A DNA stretch of 40,220 nt from an uncultured Anaerolineae bacterium (lineage in GTDB: Bacteria; Chloroflexota; Anaerolineae; Aggregatilineales; Phototrophicaceae), in the NCBI GenBank assembly GCA_937922795.1, contig CALAJK010000121.1, forward strand, positions 1 to 40,220, written 5' to 3'. Below, one piece after another: positions 31,299 through 38,818 of this stretch (positions are counted from its first letter, which is position 1; every line of letters starts with the position of its first letter). The position numbers were made by a program, and so were the translations under genes. Under the pieces are notes generated by a model. It searched no databases, was not told the DNA's origin, and worked only from the letters and a program-made list of their open reading frames with translations.

Positions 31299-31823
31299 AT
31301 CAGTTCGGTAAACTATCGCGTCAATGATCAGATCCGCGCGCGTGAAGTACGCCTGATCACCGATACCAATGAAAATATTGGCGTGGTATCGCTGCGCCAG
31401 GCGCTGGAGATGGCCGAGGCGAAAGACCTCGATCTAGTTGAAGTCTCGCCCAATGCCGATCCTCCGGTGTGCCGCATCATGGACTTTGGCAAGTTCCAGT
31501 ACGAGAAGCGGCGCAAGGAGCGCGAGGCGAAGAAGCAGCAGAAGGTCATCGAAGTCAAAGAGATTCAACTGCGGCCTAAGACGGACCAGCACCATCTGGG
31601 TTTCAAAGTGCGCGATGCGCGCAACTGGATCCAGCAGGGGATGAAAGTCCGGGTGCGGGTGCGTTTCCGCGGGCGCGAGCGAGATTATCCGGACATCGCC
31701 CAGGAACGGATGCTGCAAATCGCCGCCGAACTCCAGGATATTGCAGTGGTCGAACAGCCCCCCATGCTGGAGGGGATGACGATGTTGATGGTGCTGGCGC
31801 CCAGCCCTGACAAGAAGAAATGA
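31299..31823 (+). CDS. infC: translation initiation factor IF-3, AUC start
   Basis: 174 residues. The family N-terminus reads SSVNYRVNDQIRAREVRLI and continues DFGKFQYEKRRKEREAKK and RPKTDQHHLGFKVRDA, unmistakably IF-3, with both the N-domain and the C-domain (RGRERDYPDIAQ). The reading frame has a stop at 31269-31271 and no ATG, GTG or TTG between it and conserved sequence; the only sensible start is ATC at 31299, with GAGAGG about ten bases upstream. IF-3 rejects non-canonical starts, so AUC/AUU starts make infC self-limiting, as known for E. coli infC. Automatic callers may instead choose GTG 31383 and lose 28 residues. It leads the ribosomal protein genes that follow. Confidence 0.92.
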   Translation: MSSVNYRVNDQIRAREVRLITDTNENIGVVSLRQALEMAEAKDLDLVEVSPNADPPVCRIMDFGKFQYEKRRKEREAKKQQKVIEVKEIQLRPKTDQHHLGFKVRDARNWIQQGMKVRVRVRFRGRERDYPDIAQERMLQIAAELQDIAVVEQPPMLEGMTMLMVLAPSPDKKK

Positions 31824-31838
31824 CACCGGAGCAGAATC

Positions 31839-32075
31839 GTGGGCAAGACATACAAGCTCAAGACTCATAAAGCAACCTCTAAGCGCTTCCGCGTCACCGG
31901 CAGCGGCAAAGTGATGCGCACCAAGGGCGGCAAGAGCCATCTGCGCCGGCGCACGCCGAAGCGCACCAAGCACAAGTTCAAACGGATGCTGGAAGTGAGC
32001 AGCGCGACCGACGCCAAGCGCATCAAGCGGCTGGCGCCCTACCTGCGGCTGTACCGCCAGAACCCGCCCGGTTAA
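31839..32075 (+). CDS. rpmI: ribosomal protein bL35
   Basis: 78 residues starting at GTG 31839 with GGAG upstream. KTHKATSKRFRVTGSGKV and KSHLRRRTPKRTKHKFK are typical of bL35. It is slightly longer than the usual 64-66 residues because of a short C-terminal tail (KRLAPYLRLYRQNPPG). The order infC-rpmI-rplT is the standard one, and rpmI begins 15 bases after infC ends. Confidence 0.95.
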   Translation: MGKTYKLKTHKATSKRFRVTGSGKVMRTKGGKSHLRRRTPKRTKHKFKRMLEVSSATDAKRIKRLAPYLRLYRQNPPG

Positions 32076-32105
32076 CGCCGCGGCCTGCTAGCGTGATCGT
32101 GCCGT

Positions 32106-32125
32106 CCCGGAGCGCCGGCTCCGGG
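32106..32125 (+). promoter_or_regulatory. hairpin between rpmI and rplT
   Basis: Perfect 8-bp arms CCCGGAGC (32106-32113) and GCTCCGGG (32118-32125) with a GCCG loop, followed by CGTTTGTTGT. It sits 25 bases before the rplT start and could act as a partial terminator, an RNA-processing site, or part of an L20 feedback site. In several bacteria L20 represses its own operon through leader RNA; the exact structure here is not shown. Confidence 0.45.
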
Positions 32126-32150
32126 CGTTTGTTGTACAGGAGCAGTCATC

Positions 32151-32504
32151 ATGTCGAGGACGAAAACCGGTTTTGTGCGCCGGCGGCATCACAAGAAAAT
32201 CTTGAAGCTGACCAAAGGCAATTGGGGCACGCGCCACCGCCTGTTCCGCCGCGCCAACGAGGCTATGCTGAAGAACCTGTGGTACTCCTACCGCGACCGC
32301 CGGGCGCGCGCCCGTGATATGCGCCGGCTGTGGATCATCCGCATCAACGCCGCCGCCCGCCTCAACGGCCTCAGCTACAGCAAGCTGATCTACGGCCTGA
32401 AGCGCGCCAATGTCGAAGTGGACCGCAAAATCCTGGCCGACATCGCCGTGCGCGATCCGCAGACCTTCACCAAGCTGGCTGCCCTCAGCCTGCAGCACCA
32501 ATAA
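32151..32504 (+). CDS. rplT: ribosomal protein bL20
   Basis: 117 residues, the standard length. [20 protein letters not shown] at the N-terminus and [19 protein letters not shown] in the middle are diagnostic. It binds 23S rRNA domain I early in assembly and often represses its own operon. AGGAG lies nine bases before the ATG. A hairpin with a T-rich tail follows the stop. Confidence 0.96.
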   Translation: MSRTKTGFVRRRHHKKILKLTKGNWGTRHRLFRRANEAMLKNLWYSYRDRRARARDMRRLWIIRINAAARLNGLSYSKLIYGLKRANVEVDRKILADIAVRDPQTFTKLAALSLQHQ

Positions 32505-32526
32505 GCCTGACTGACGCCCGCCGCTT

Positions 32527-32561
32527 CAGGGACGCGCCGCCGCGGGTCCCTGTTTGCGTTT
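32527..32561 (+). terminator. probable intrinsic terminator after rplT
   Basis: Arms CAGGGAC (32527-32533) and GTCCCTG (32546-32552) surround a GC-rich loop and are followed by TTTGCGTTT. The imperfect T-tract suggests partial read-through into the methyltransferase gene 28 bases on. Confidence 0.6.
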
Positions 32562-32588
32562 CCCCCCTGGCTGCGGCAGAATGACGCC

Positions 32589-33356
32589 ATGCTGATCACC
32601 AGCCTGCACAACGACCGGGTGAAGCTGGCGCGGGCGCTGCAAACTCAAGCGAAAGCCCGCCGCCGCGAGGGGCGCATCGCGCTGGAAGGCGCGCGCCTGG
32701 TGCGAGATGCCTGCCTGCGCGGCTGCCGCCCGGACTTCGTGCTGTATGACCCGGCAGCGGCGGATGCGACAGCGCTGGCCGCGGTGCGCGCCCTGGGCGT
32801 TGAGCCGCTGGCCGCCTCGGCGCAGGTGCTGCGGTATCTCAGCGATACGCAGCAGCCGCAGGGGATCATCGGGGTGTTCTCGCTGCCAGCGTTCGATCTG
32901 CCGACGCCGCTGACGCGGCTGCTGCTGCTGGACGCAGTGCGCGACCCCGGCAACTTGGGGACGATCCTGCGGACGGCGGCGGCGGCGGGCGCGCAGGCGG
33001 TCATCCTCTCGCCCGACTGCGCCGACGCCCACAACCCGAAGGCGCTGCGGGCGGGCATGGGCGCTCACTTTCGCATCCCGGTCCTCGAACGCTCCTGGGC
33101 GGAGATCGCCGTGATCTGCGATGGCTTGAAGGTTTACCTGGCCGATGCGCGCGGCGATGTGCGCTACGATCAGGCGGATTGGTCGCCCCCGTGGGCGGTC
33201 ATCATCGGCGGGGAAGCGCGCGGTGCGGGCGCGCACGCGGCGCGGATCGCCCAGGCGCGCGTGTTCATCCCTATGGCGGCTGAGACCGAGTCGCTGAACG
33301 CGGCGGCGGCGGCGGCCATCCTGCTGTTCGAGGCGGCGCGGCACAGCGGGCGATGA
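32589..33356 (+). CDS. TrmH/SpoU-family rRNA/tRNA 2'-O-methyltransferase
   Basis: 255 residues with the N-terminal substrate-binding segment (HNDRVKLARALQTQAKAR, EGARLVRDA) and the SPOUT catalytic domain bearing DAVRDPGNLGTILRTA (motif 1), AVIIGGEARG (motif 2) and IPMAAETESLNAAAAAAILL (motif 3). It methylates the 2'-O of ribose with SAM, as TrmH and RlmB do; which RNA is modified is not decidable. No strong ribosome-binding site is seen. Its stop overlaps the next start by four bases (ATGA). Confidence 0.9.
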   Translation: MLITSLHNDRVKLARALQTQAKARRREGRIALEGARLVRDACLRGCRPDFVLYDPAAADATALAAVRALGVEPLAASAQVLRYLSDTQQPQGIIGVFSLPAFDLPTPLTRLLLLDAVRDPGNLGTILRTAAAAGAQAVILSPDCADAHNPKALRAGMGAHFRIPVLERSWAEIAVICDGLKVYLADARGDVRYDQADWSPPWAVIIGGEARGAGAHAARIAQARVFIPMAAETESLNAAAAAAILLFEAARHSGR

Positions 33357-33937
33357 TCGGGCGGTGGCTGCGGCTGGCATCGGTGCTGACGCTGGCGCTG
33401 GCCGGGACGAACGCGCTGGCGGCGCTGGTCGGTCAGATCAGGCCAGCGCACCCGTGGTTGGCGGAAGGGGGATGCGCGCTGCCGTGTTGGGCTGACGTCC
33501 ACCCCGGCCATACTCCCGTCGCTGAGGCGGCACGAACGCTGAATGAGCGAGGCTATGCGCTGCGGGCAGCAGGCGACACGCCGTATCTGGTGTACGAGCG
33601 GCCGCGCGCCGCCTGCACCGTCCGCCTGGAGTTTCGCGGCGCGCGGGTCAGCGTGATCCGCCTGCGCTGCGCCGATCTGCGCCTGGGCGATGTGGTGGCC
33701 GCGTTGGGCGCGCCCGACACCGTAGCGCCTGGGGCGACGGTCATCCGGTTTGGCTTCGGCCGGGTGCGCGCGCGCTTCAATGCGCCAGCCTGCATCGGGC
33801 GCTTCACGCCGTTCACGCCCGTCACGACCCTCAGTTTGTCGGGCCGATCTGATGTGCCGACAGGAGCCAGCCGCTGGTGGGGATTTCAACCCCTGTGGCG
33901 TTACCGGCGTCTAGCCCCGTCGACTTCCGGCTGCTGA
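33353..33937 (+). CDS. secreted/membrane-anchored protein with a PCW...PG motif, unknown
   Basis: 194 residues with a signal peptide or anchor (about 7-28). The core contains CALPCWADVHPGHTPVAEAA near residues 41-60, a pattern I associate with small exported Chloroflexota proteins (two Cys, Trp, PGxT). A second Cys pair (CTVRLEF, IRLRCADLRLGD) and PACIGRF follow. It overlaps the methyltransferase stop by four bases. No enzymatic motif is present. The C-terminal 25 residues (after about 170) look low in constraint and may be read past a natural boundary. Confidence 0.72.
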   Translation: MIGRWLRLASVLTLALAGTNALAALVGQIRPAHPWLAEGGCALPCWADVHPGHTPVAEAARTLNERGYALRAAGDTPYLVYERPRAACTVRLEFRGARVSVIRLRCADLRLGDVVAALGAPDTVAPGATVIRFGFGRVRARFNAPACIGRFTPFTPVTTLSLSGRSDVPTGASRWWGFQPLWRYRRLAPSTSGC

Positions 33938-33945
33938 ATTCGGCG

Positions 33946-35349
<1,404 letters not shown>

Positions 35350-35403
35350 AGGCGATAGTCTCCTTCAGCAAATTCATAGGAACGCCCGGAGTCTACCTGA
35401 TTC

Positions 35404-35425
35404 GCGCGGCGAATAAAAGCCGCGC
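35404..35425 (-). promoter_or_regulatory. hairpin in the lpdA leader
   Basis: Perfect 7-bp arms GCGCGGC and GCCGCGC with an A-rich 8-base loop, between the upstream terminator and the lpdA start. It could be a leader structure or protein site. A promoter for lpdA should also lie within these 90 bases, but I cannot define its hexamers. Confidence 0.35.
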
Positions 35426-35441
35426 CCGCCAGCGCCGGGCC

Positions 35442-35470
35442 AAAAAAAGAGGCCAGGTTTGCCCGGCCTC
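35442..35470 (-). terminator. intrinsic terminator after the FecR-like gene
   Basis: On the minus strand a stem GAGGCC/GGCCTC with extra internal pairs is followed at once by seven T residues. It lies 38 bases past the stop of the FecR-like gene, the clearest Rho-independent terminator of the window. It separates lpdA from the upstream genes. Confidence 0.9.
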
Positions 35471-35507
35471 GATGACCTGCATTGACGCTCAATCGCCCTG
35501 CTTCGGG

Positions 35508-36590
35508 TCAATCATCATTATCGTCGTCACCGTTATCGTCGTCGTCATCGTTTTGGCTGCCGCCGCTGCTGTTATCGCCGCTGCTGTCGTCATCGCCGCC
35601 GGCTGCGGGGGGCAGGGCCGGTCGGCGCGGGGTGGGCGTCGGGGATGCGAGCGGGCAGAGGATACAGGTGTCGTCGCCTAGCGCCTCCAGCCGGTCGCAA
35701 GGCAGGCCCAGATCGTCGCCGCAGGGCAGTTGGCCGGCGGCGAGGCGCGCCCGCAGCCGTTCAGCTTGTTCCGGCGTCAGCGGCGGCGCGACCTCGATCT
35801 CGCGCTCCAGCAGGCGCAGCGGCAGCGCCTGCAGCATCCGCGCCCGGCCCTCATACGACCGCGGCAGCCCCGGCGGCCCGACTGGGCGCAGGTCGTCGTC
35901 GATGGGGACGCTGATCCACGTGCCCGGCACGATGATCTGGGACTCGCCCTGGGCGATCGCCCGGGCGACGCCTTCCAATGTGCTGATCGCCAGCCCGTCC
36001 TCGCCTCCTGCTTGGAAGAGCACGGTTGAACCCATCTGCACTTCGACGCCGTTCACGCTCAGCGCGATTTGTCCCGCGCCGGCTGGGGTTTGCACCAGCA
36101 GGCCGCTTTCCGGCGCTTCATCGCAGGCGGCGTCTTTCACGCCGGTGCGCAGGATGAAGGCCTGCATCGGCCGGAGCGCGGCGTCGTCTTCGGCCACCGC
36201 GTTCTCGATTTCGACGTCACCGAAGAGCACGAAAGTGACGTTTTGCCCTGGCAGCGTGTCGGGCAGGTTAGCTTGCAGTTTCATCATCGCCACGCCCCAT
36301 TCGCCCGTGGTCACATCCATCGGGCTGAGGCGCAGCGACTGCAGGTCGGCCACATTGACGACGTCGCCGGCCACCTGGAAGCGAGTGTTGGCGGCGGTCG
36401 GGCGCAGCTCAGCGTCTAGCTGGATGTTGCCGTAGCAGGCCTGATTGCGCCCAATATCGGCGCAGAACTGGTCGGTGGCGGCCAGCGCCGTCTCGACGAT
36501 CTGCGGGCAGGTGAAGCCCTGCGCGCTCATGCGTATCGGGGCGGCGCATAACCAGGCGAATAGAATCGCTGCAATCCAACGCATAATCAA
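35508..36590 (-). CDS. secreted FecR-like domain protein with very acidic C-terminal tail
   Basis: 360 residues with a signal peptide (about 1-23). The middle region (about 175-240: VEVQMGSTVLFQAG, STLEGVARAIAQGESQIIVP, GTWISVPIDDDLRPVGPPG) resembles the FecR fold, a sugar- or ligand-binding beta domain. The N-terminal third has cysteines in FTCPQIVE, QFCADIGRNQACYG and DAACDEAP. After a Pro/Thr linker (SPTPTPRR) the protein ends in a run of Asp, Asn and Ser. The role is unknown; such tails suggest Ca2+ binding or solubility outside the cell. It starts nine bases after the lipoprotein gene ends, so the two are co-expressed. Confidence 0.78.
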   Translation of the reverse strand: MIMRWIAAILFAWLCAAPIRMSAQGFTCPQIVETALAATDQFCADIGRNQACYGNIQLDAELRPTAANTRFQVAGDVVNVADLQSLRLSPMDVTTGEWGVAMMKLQANLPDTLPGQNVTFVLFGDVEIENAVAEDDAALRPMQAFILRTGVKDAACDEAPESGLLVQTPAGAGQIALSVNGVEVQMGSTVLFQAGGEDGLAISTLEGVARAIAQGESQIIVPGTWISVPIDDDLRPVGPPGLPRSYEGRARMLQALPLRLLEREIEVAPPLTPEQAERLRARLAAGQLPCGDDLGLPCDRLEALGDDTCILCPLASPTPTPRRPALPPAAGGDDDSSGDNSSGGSQNDDDDDNGDDDNDD

Positions 36591-36599
36591 CCTCCTGTT

Positions 36600-37394
36600 C
36601 TATGACTGTGGTATGAGCAGCGTCGCTTCAATTGCGTCATTCGTCACGCGGATGTCGCGCAGCTTCTGGTCAGGGCCCAGACGCTCCTTCAGGATCGCGT
36701 CCAGGGTTTCGACCATCATCACGAAGAAAGCGCCGTTGACCACCTCCAGATAGGCCTCCGGCGGTTCTGGCGCGTTCACTTGGATGCTGCCGATAGCGAT
36801 GGTGGCGAATTCCCCGGTGAGCTGCACCGACACGAATACCCGTCCAGTGGTCAGCGCAGCGCCGCCCTGGGCGGTCAGCTCGACGCTGATGCCGCCCGGC
36901 ACGAAGTCCAGGATGGCTCCAGCGATGGACGGGATGGCGGGCAGGCGGGCGTTGACCGCCTCTTGGAACTGGCGCTCGGTGATGATCACATCCGCCAGCA
37001 GCGCCGGCGTGCCGGGCGGCGCGCCAGGACCCGGCGTGAAGGTGGCAAAACGCGGGATGCGCAGCGCGGCCTCGGTGGCGGTGGCGGCGTTGGCGGTGGC
37101 CGGCGGAATCGTGACTGACGGCGTGGCGGTGAAGGTGGGCGTGCGGGTGGGCGGCGGCGTATCGGTCGGCGTGGGCGTGCGGGTGAACGTGGGCGTGGCC
37201 GACGGCGTCAGCGTGGGCGCTGGCGTGTGGGTCAGCGTGGGCGTGGCCGTCGGCAGCGGTTCAGGCGTGGCGGTGGGCAGCACGGCCAGCGTCGGCAGTT
37301 CCGGCGGCTCAGCCGGGGCGCAGGCTGCCGCCAGCAGCAGCGCGATCAGTAAGCGAGACGTGGAGGCCTTTCTGAGAAGTAGAGCCGGTTTCAT
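36600..37394 (-). CDS. lipoprotein with Thr-Pro-rich stalk, unknown
   Basis: 264 residues. A basic start and the lipobox LAAAC (C25) indicate a lipid-anchored protein on the outer face of the membrane. Residues about 35-115 form a stalk of Thr-Pro repeats (TPTPTDTPPPTRTPTF type), encoded by a repetitive stretch at about 37050-37290. The C-terminal 145 residues form a globular domain with TERQFQEAVNARLPAIPSI and FATIAIGSIQVNAPEPPEAY, reminiscent of small lipid- or surface-binding domains, but no family is certain. A nine-base gap joins it to the FecR-like gene. Confidence 0.78.
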   Translation of the reverse strand: MKPALLLRKASTSRLLIALLLAAACAPAEPPELPTLAVLPTATPEPLPTATPTLTHTPAPTLTPSATPTFTRTPTPTDTPPPTRTPTFTATPSVTIPPATANAATATEAALRIPRFATFTPGPGAPPGTPALLADVIITERQFQEAVNARLPAIPSIAGAILDFVPGGISVELTAQGGAALTTGRVFVSVQLTGEFATIAIGSIQVNAPEPPEAYLEVVNGAFFVMMVETLDAILKERLGPDQKLRDIRVTNDAIEATLLIPQS

Positions 37395-37424
37395 GCTGTG
37401 TAGACCGTTTGCGCCAGGCTAAGG

Positions 37425-38606
37425 TTACGGTTCTGCCGGCCAATTTTCCAGGGTGTGTTTCAGGGACGCCAGGAACGCATCGCCAGCGGCTCCGTCCGCC
37501 ACACGGTGGTCGAAGGTGAGCGTCACGTAGGCGCAGGGGCGGATGGCGATCGCGTCGTCGCCGACCACTTTCACCCGCTTCTCGACCGCGCCCACGCCCA
37601 GGATGGCGGCCTGCGGCTGGTGGATGATGGGCAGCGCCAGCAGGCTGCCGCTGACGCCGTGGTTAGTGATGGTGAACGTGCCGCCCTGGACGTCGCCGGG
37701 CTGAAGCTGTCTGGCGCGCGCCCGCGCCGCCAGATCGTTGATGGCCAGCGCCAGCCCCAGCAGGTTCAGGCGGTGGGCGCTGCGGATGACCGGCACGATC
37801 AACCCGTCATCGAGCGCAACGGCGATGCCTAAGTGCACGGCGCGGTGCAGGATGATGCCGTCGTCAGTCCAGGCGGCGTTGAGGTACGGGTTGGCCTGGA
37901 GCGCGGCGGCGGCGGCGGCGGCGAAGTAGGCGGTCAGCGTCAGGTTAGCGCCCTGGCGGGCGAAGGACTCGCGCTGCGCGTCGCGATGCTTCAGCACGGC
38001 TGACAGGTCGACTTCGAAGACAGTGGTCACGTGGGGCGCGGTCGAAGCGCTGCGCGCCATGTGATCGGCGATCGCCCGGCGCATGGCGGTCAATGGGACG
38101 AGCTGGCTGTCTTCAGCCAGCGCGCTCGCTGTCCTCGGCAGAGCCGGTTCGGGAGGGCGTGCCGGCGGCGTAGTGGGCGCGGCTGGTTCTGGGCGCGCGG
38201 CGCGGGCTGCCAGATAGGACTCGACATCTTTCTTGGTCACGCGGCCGCCGCGCCCCGTGCCAGCGATCTGCGCCAGGTCGAGGTGATGTTCGGCGGCCAT
38301 CCGCGCCACCACCGGCGTCACCGGGCCGGCGTAGGCGTCGGCGGGCGTCGGCGGGGCGGGGGCTTCGTCCGGCGCGCCGATGAGGCCGAGCAGCGCGCCG
38401 GCTGAGACGCTGCTGCCCTCCGGCGCGTGGATGACCAGCAGCACGCCGCTGGCCGGCGCCGGGATCTCGGTGTCCACTTTGTCCGTGCTGACTTCCAGCA
38501 GCGGCTCGTACTCCTGGACGGCGTCGCCAGGCTGTTTGAGCCAGCGGCTGATCGTCCCGGAGGCGAAGCTCTCGCCCAGCGTGGGCATGATCACTTGGAT
38601 GGCCAT
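37425..38606 (-). CDS. dihydrolipoamide acyltransferase, E2 of a 2-oxoacid dehydrogenase complex
   Basis: 393 residues in the classical order: one lipoyl domain (about 1-78, lipoylated K43 in STDKVDTEIPA), a peripheral subunit-binding domain (about 98-133, IAGTGRGGRVTKKDVESYL), a Pro/Ala linker and the catalytic CoA-acyltransferase domain (about 165-393) with the active-site motif DHRVADGAAG. E2 transfers the acyl group from lipoate to CoA. Acetyl, branched-chain or succinyl specificity is not readable. GGAGG precedes the ATG. E1 genes are not in the window, whereas E3 is three genes downstream. Confidence 0.93.
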   Translation of the reverse strand: MAIQVIMPTLGESFASGTISRWLKQPGDAVQEYEPLLEVSTDKVDTEIPAPASGVLLVIHAPEGSSVSAGALLGLIGAPDEAPAPPTPADAYAGPVTPVVARMAAEHHLDLAQIAGTGRGGRVTKKDVESYLAARAARPEPAAPTTPPARPPEPALPRTASALAEDSQLVPLTAMRRAIADHMARSASTAPHVTTVFEVDLSAVLKHRDAQRESFARQGANLTLTAYFAAAAAAALQANPYLNAAWTDDGIILHRAVHLGIAVALDDGLIVPVIRSAHRLNLLGLALAINDLAARARARQLQPGDVQGGTFTITNHGVSGSLLALPIIHQPQAAILGVGAVEKRVKVVGDDAIAIRPCAYVTLTFDHRVADGAAGDAFLASLKHTLENWPAEP

Positions 38607-38769
38607 CGTCTGTCCTCCGCCTCGCGGCCAACTACCGGACGGTTGGCCGTCGCCTTGCTGCCATTATACGCGCTTTCGCAGGCGACGCCTGAAGGCGATG
38701 GGCGCGCTGAACCAAGGTTCGCTCGCCGCGCGTCAGGGGGAAAGTGGTGATGCCGTTCAGACTATGGAA

Positions 38770-38804
38770 GTTCAGCCGGGCAAATACCGCCGGCCCGGCT
38801 GAAC
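38770..38804 (-). terminator. hairpin after the HdrD-like gene
   Basis: Perfect 11-bp arms GTTCAGCCGGG (38770-38780) and its complement (38794-38804) lie just beyond the stop of the HdrD-like gene. The minus-strand sequence after the stem (TTCCATAGTC) is not T-rich, so termination may be partial. The rest of the 212-base gap to the E2 gene shows nothing further. Confidence 0.5.
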
Positions 38805-38818
38805 GCTCTGGATGTGCC

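Noticed and set aside
31383-31823. infC starting at GTG 31383
   Set aside because: It would delete the conserved NYRVNDQIRAREVRLI segment of IF-3; the frame continues upstream to AUC 31299 with a ribosome-binding site.
35508-35600. Apparent simple-sequence DNA repeat at the end of the FecR-like gene
   Set aside because: It encodes the Asp/Asn/Ser tail in frame up to a normal stop and terminator, so it is a protein feature rather than an independent repeat element.
37050-37290. Regularly repeated GTGGGCGT-type units that could suggest a tandem array or CRISPR
   Set aside because: The repeats have no constant spacer length and simply encode the Thr-Pro stalk of the lipoprotein.
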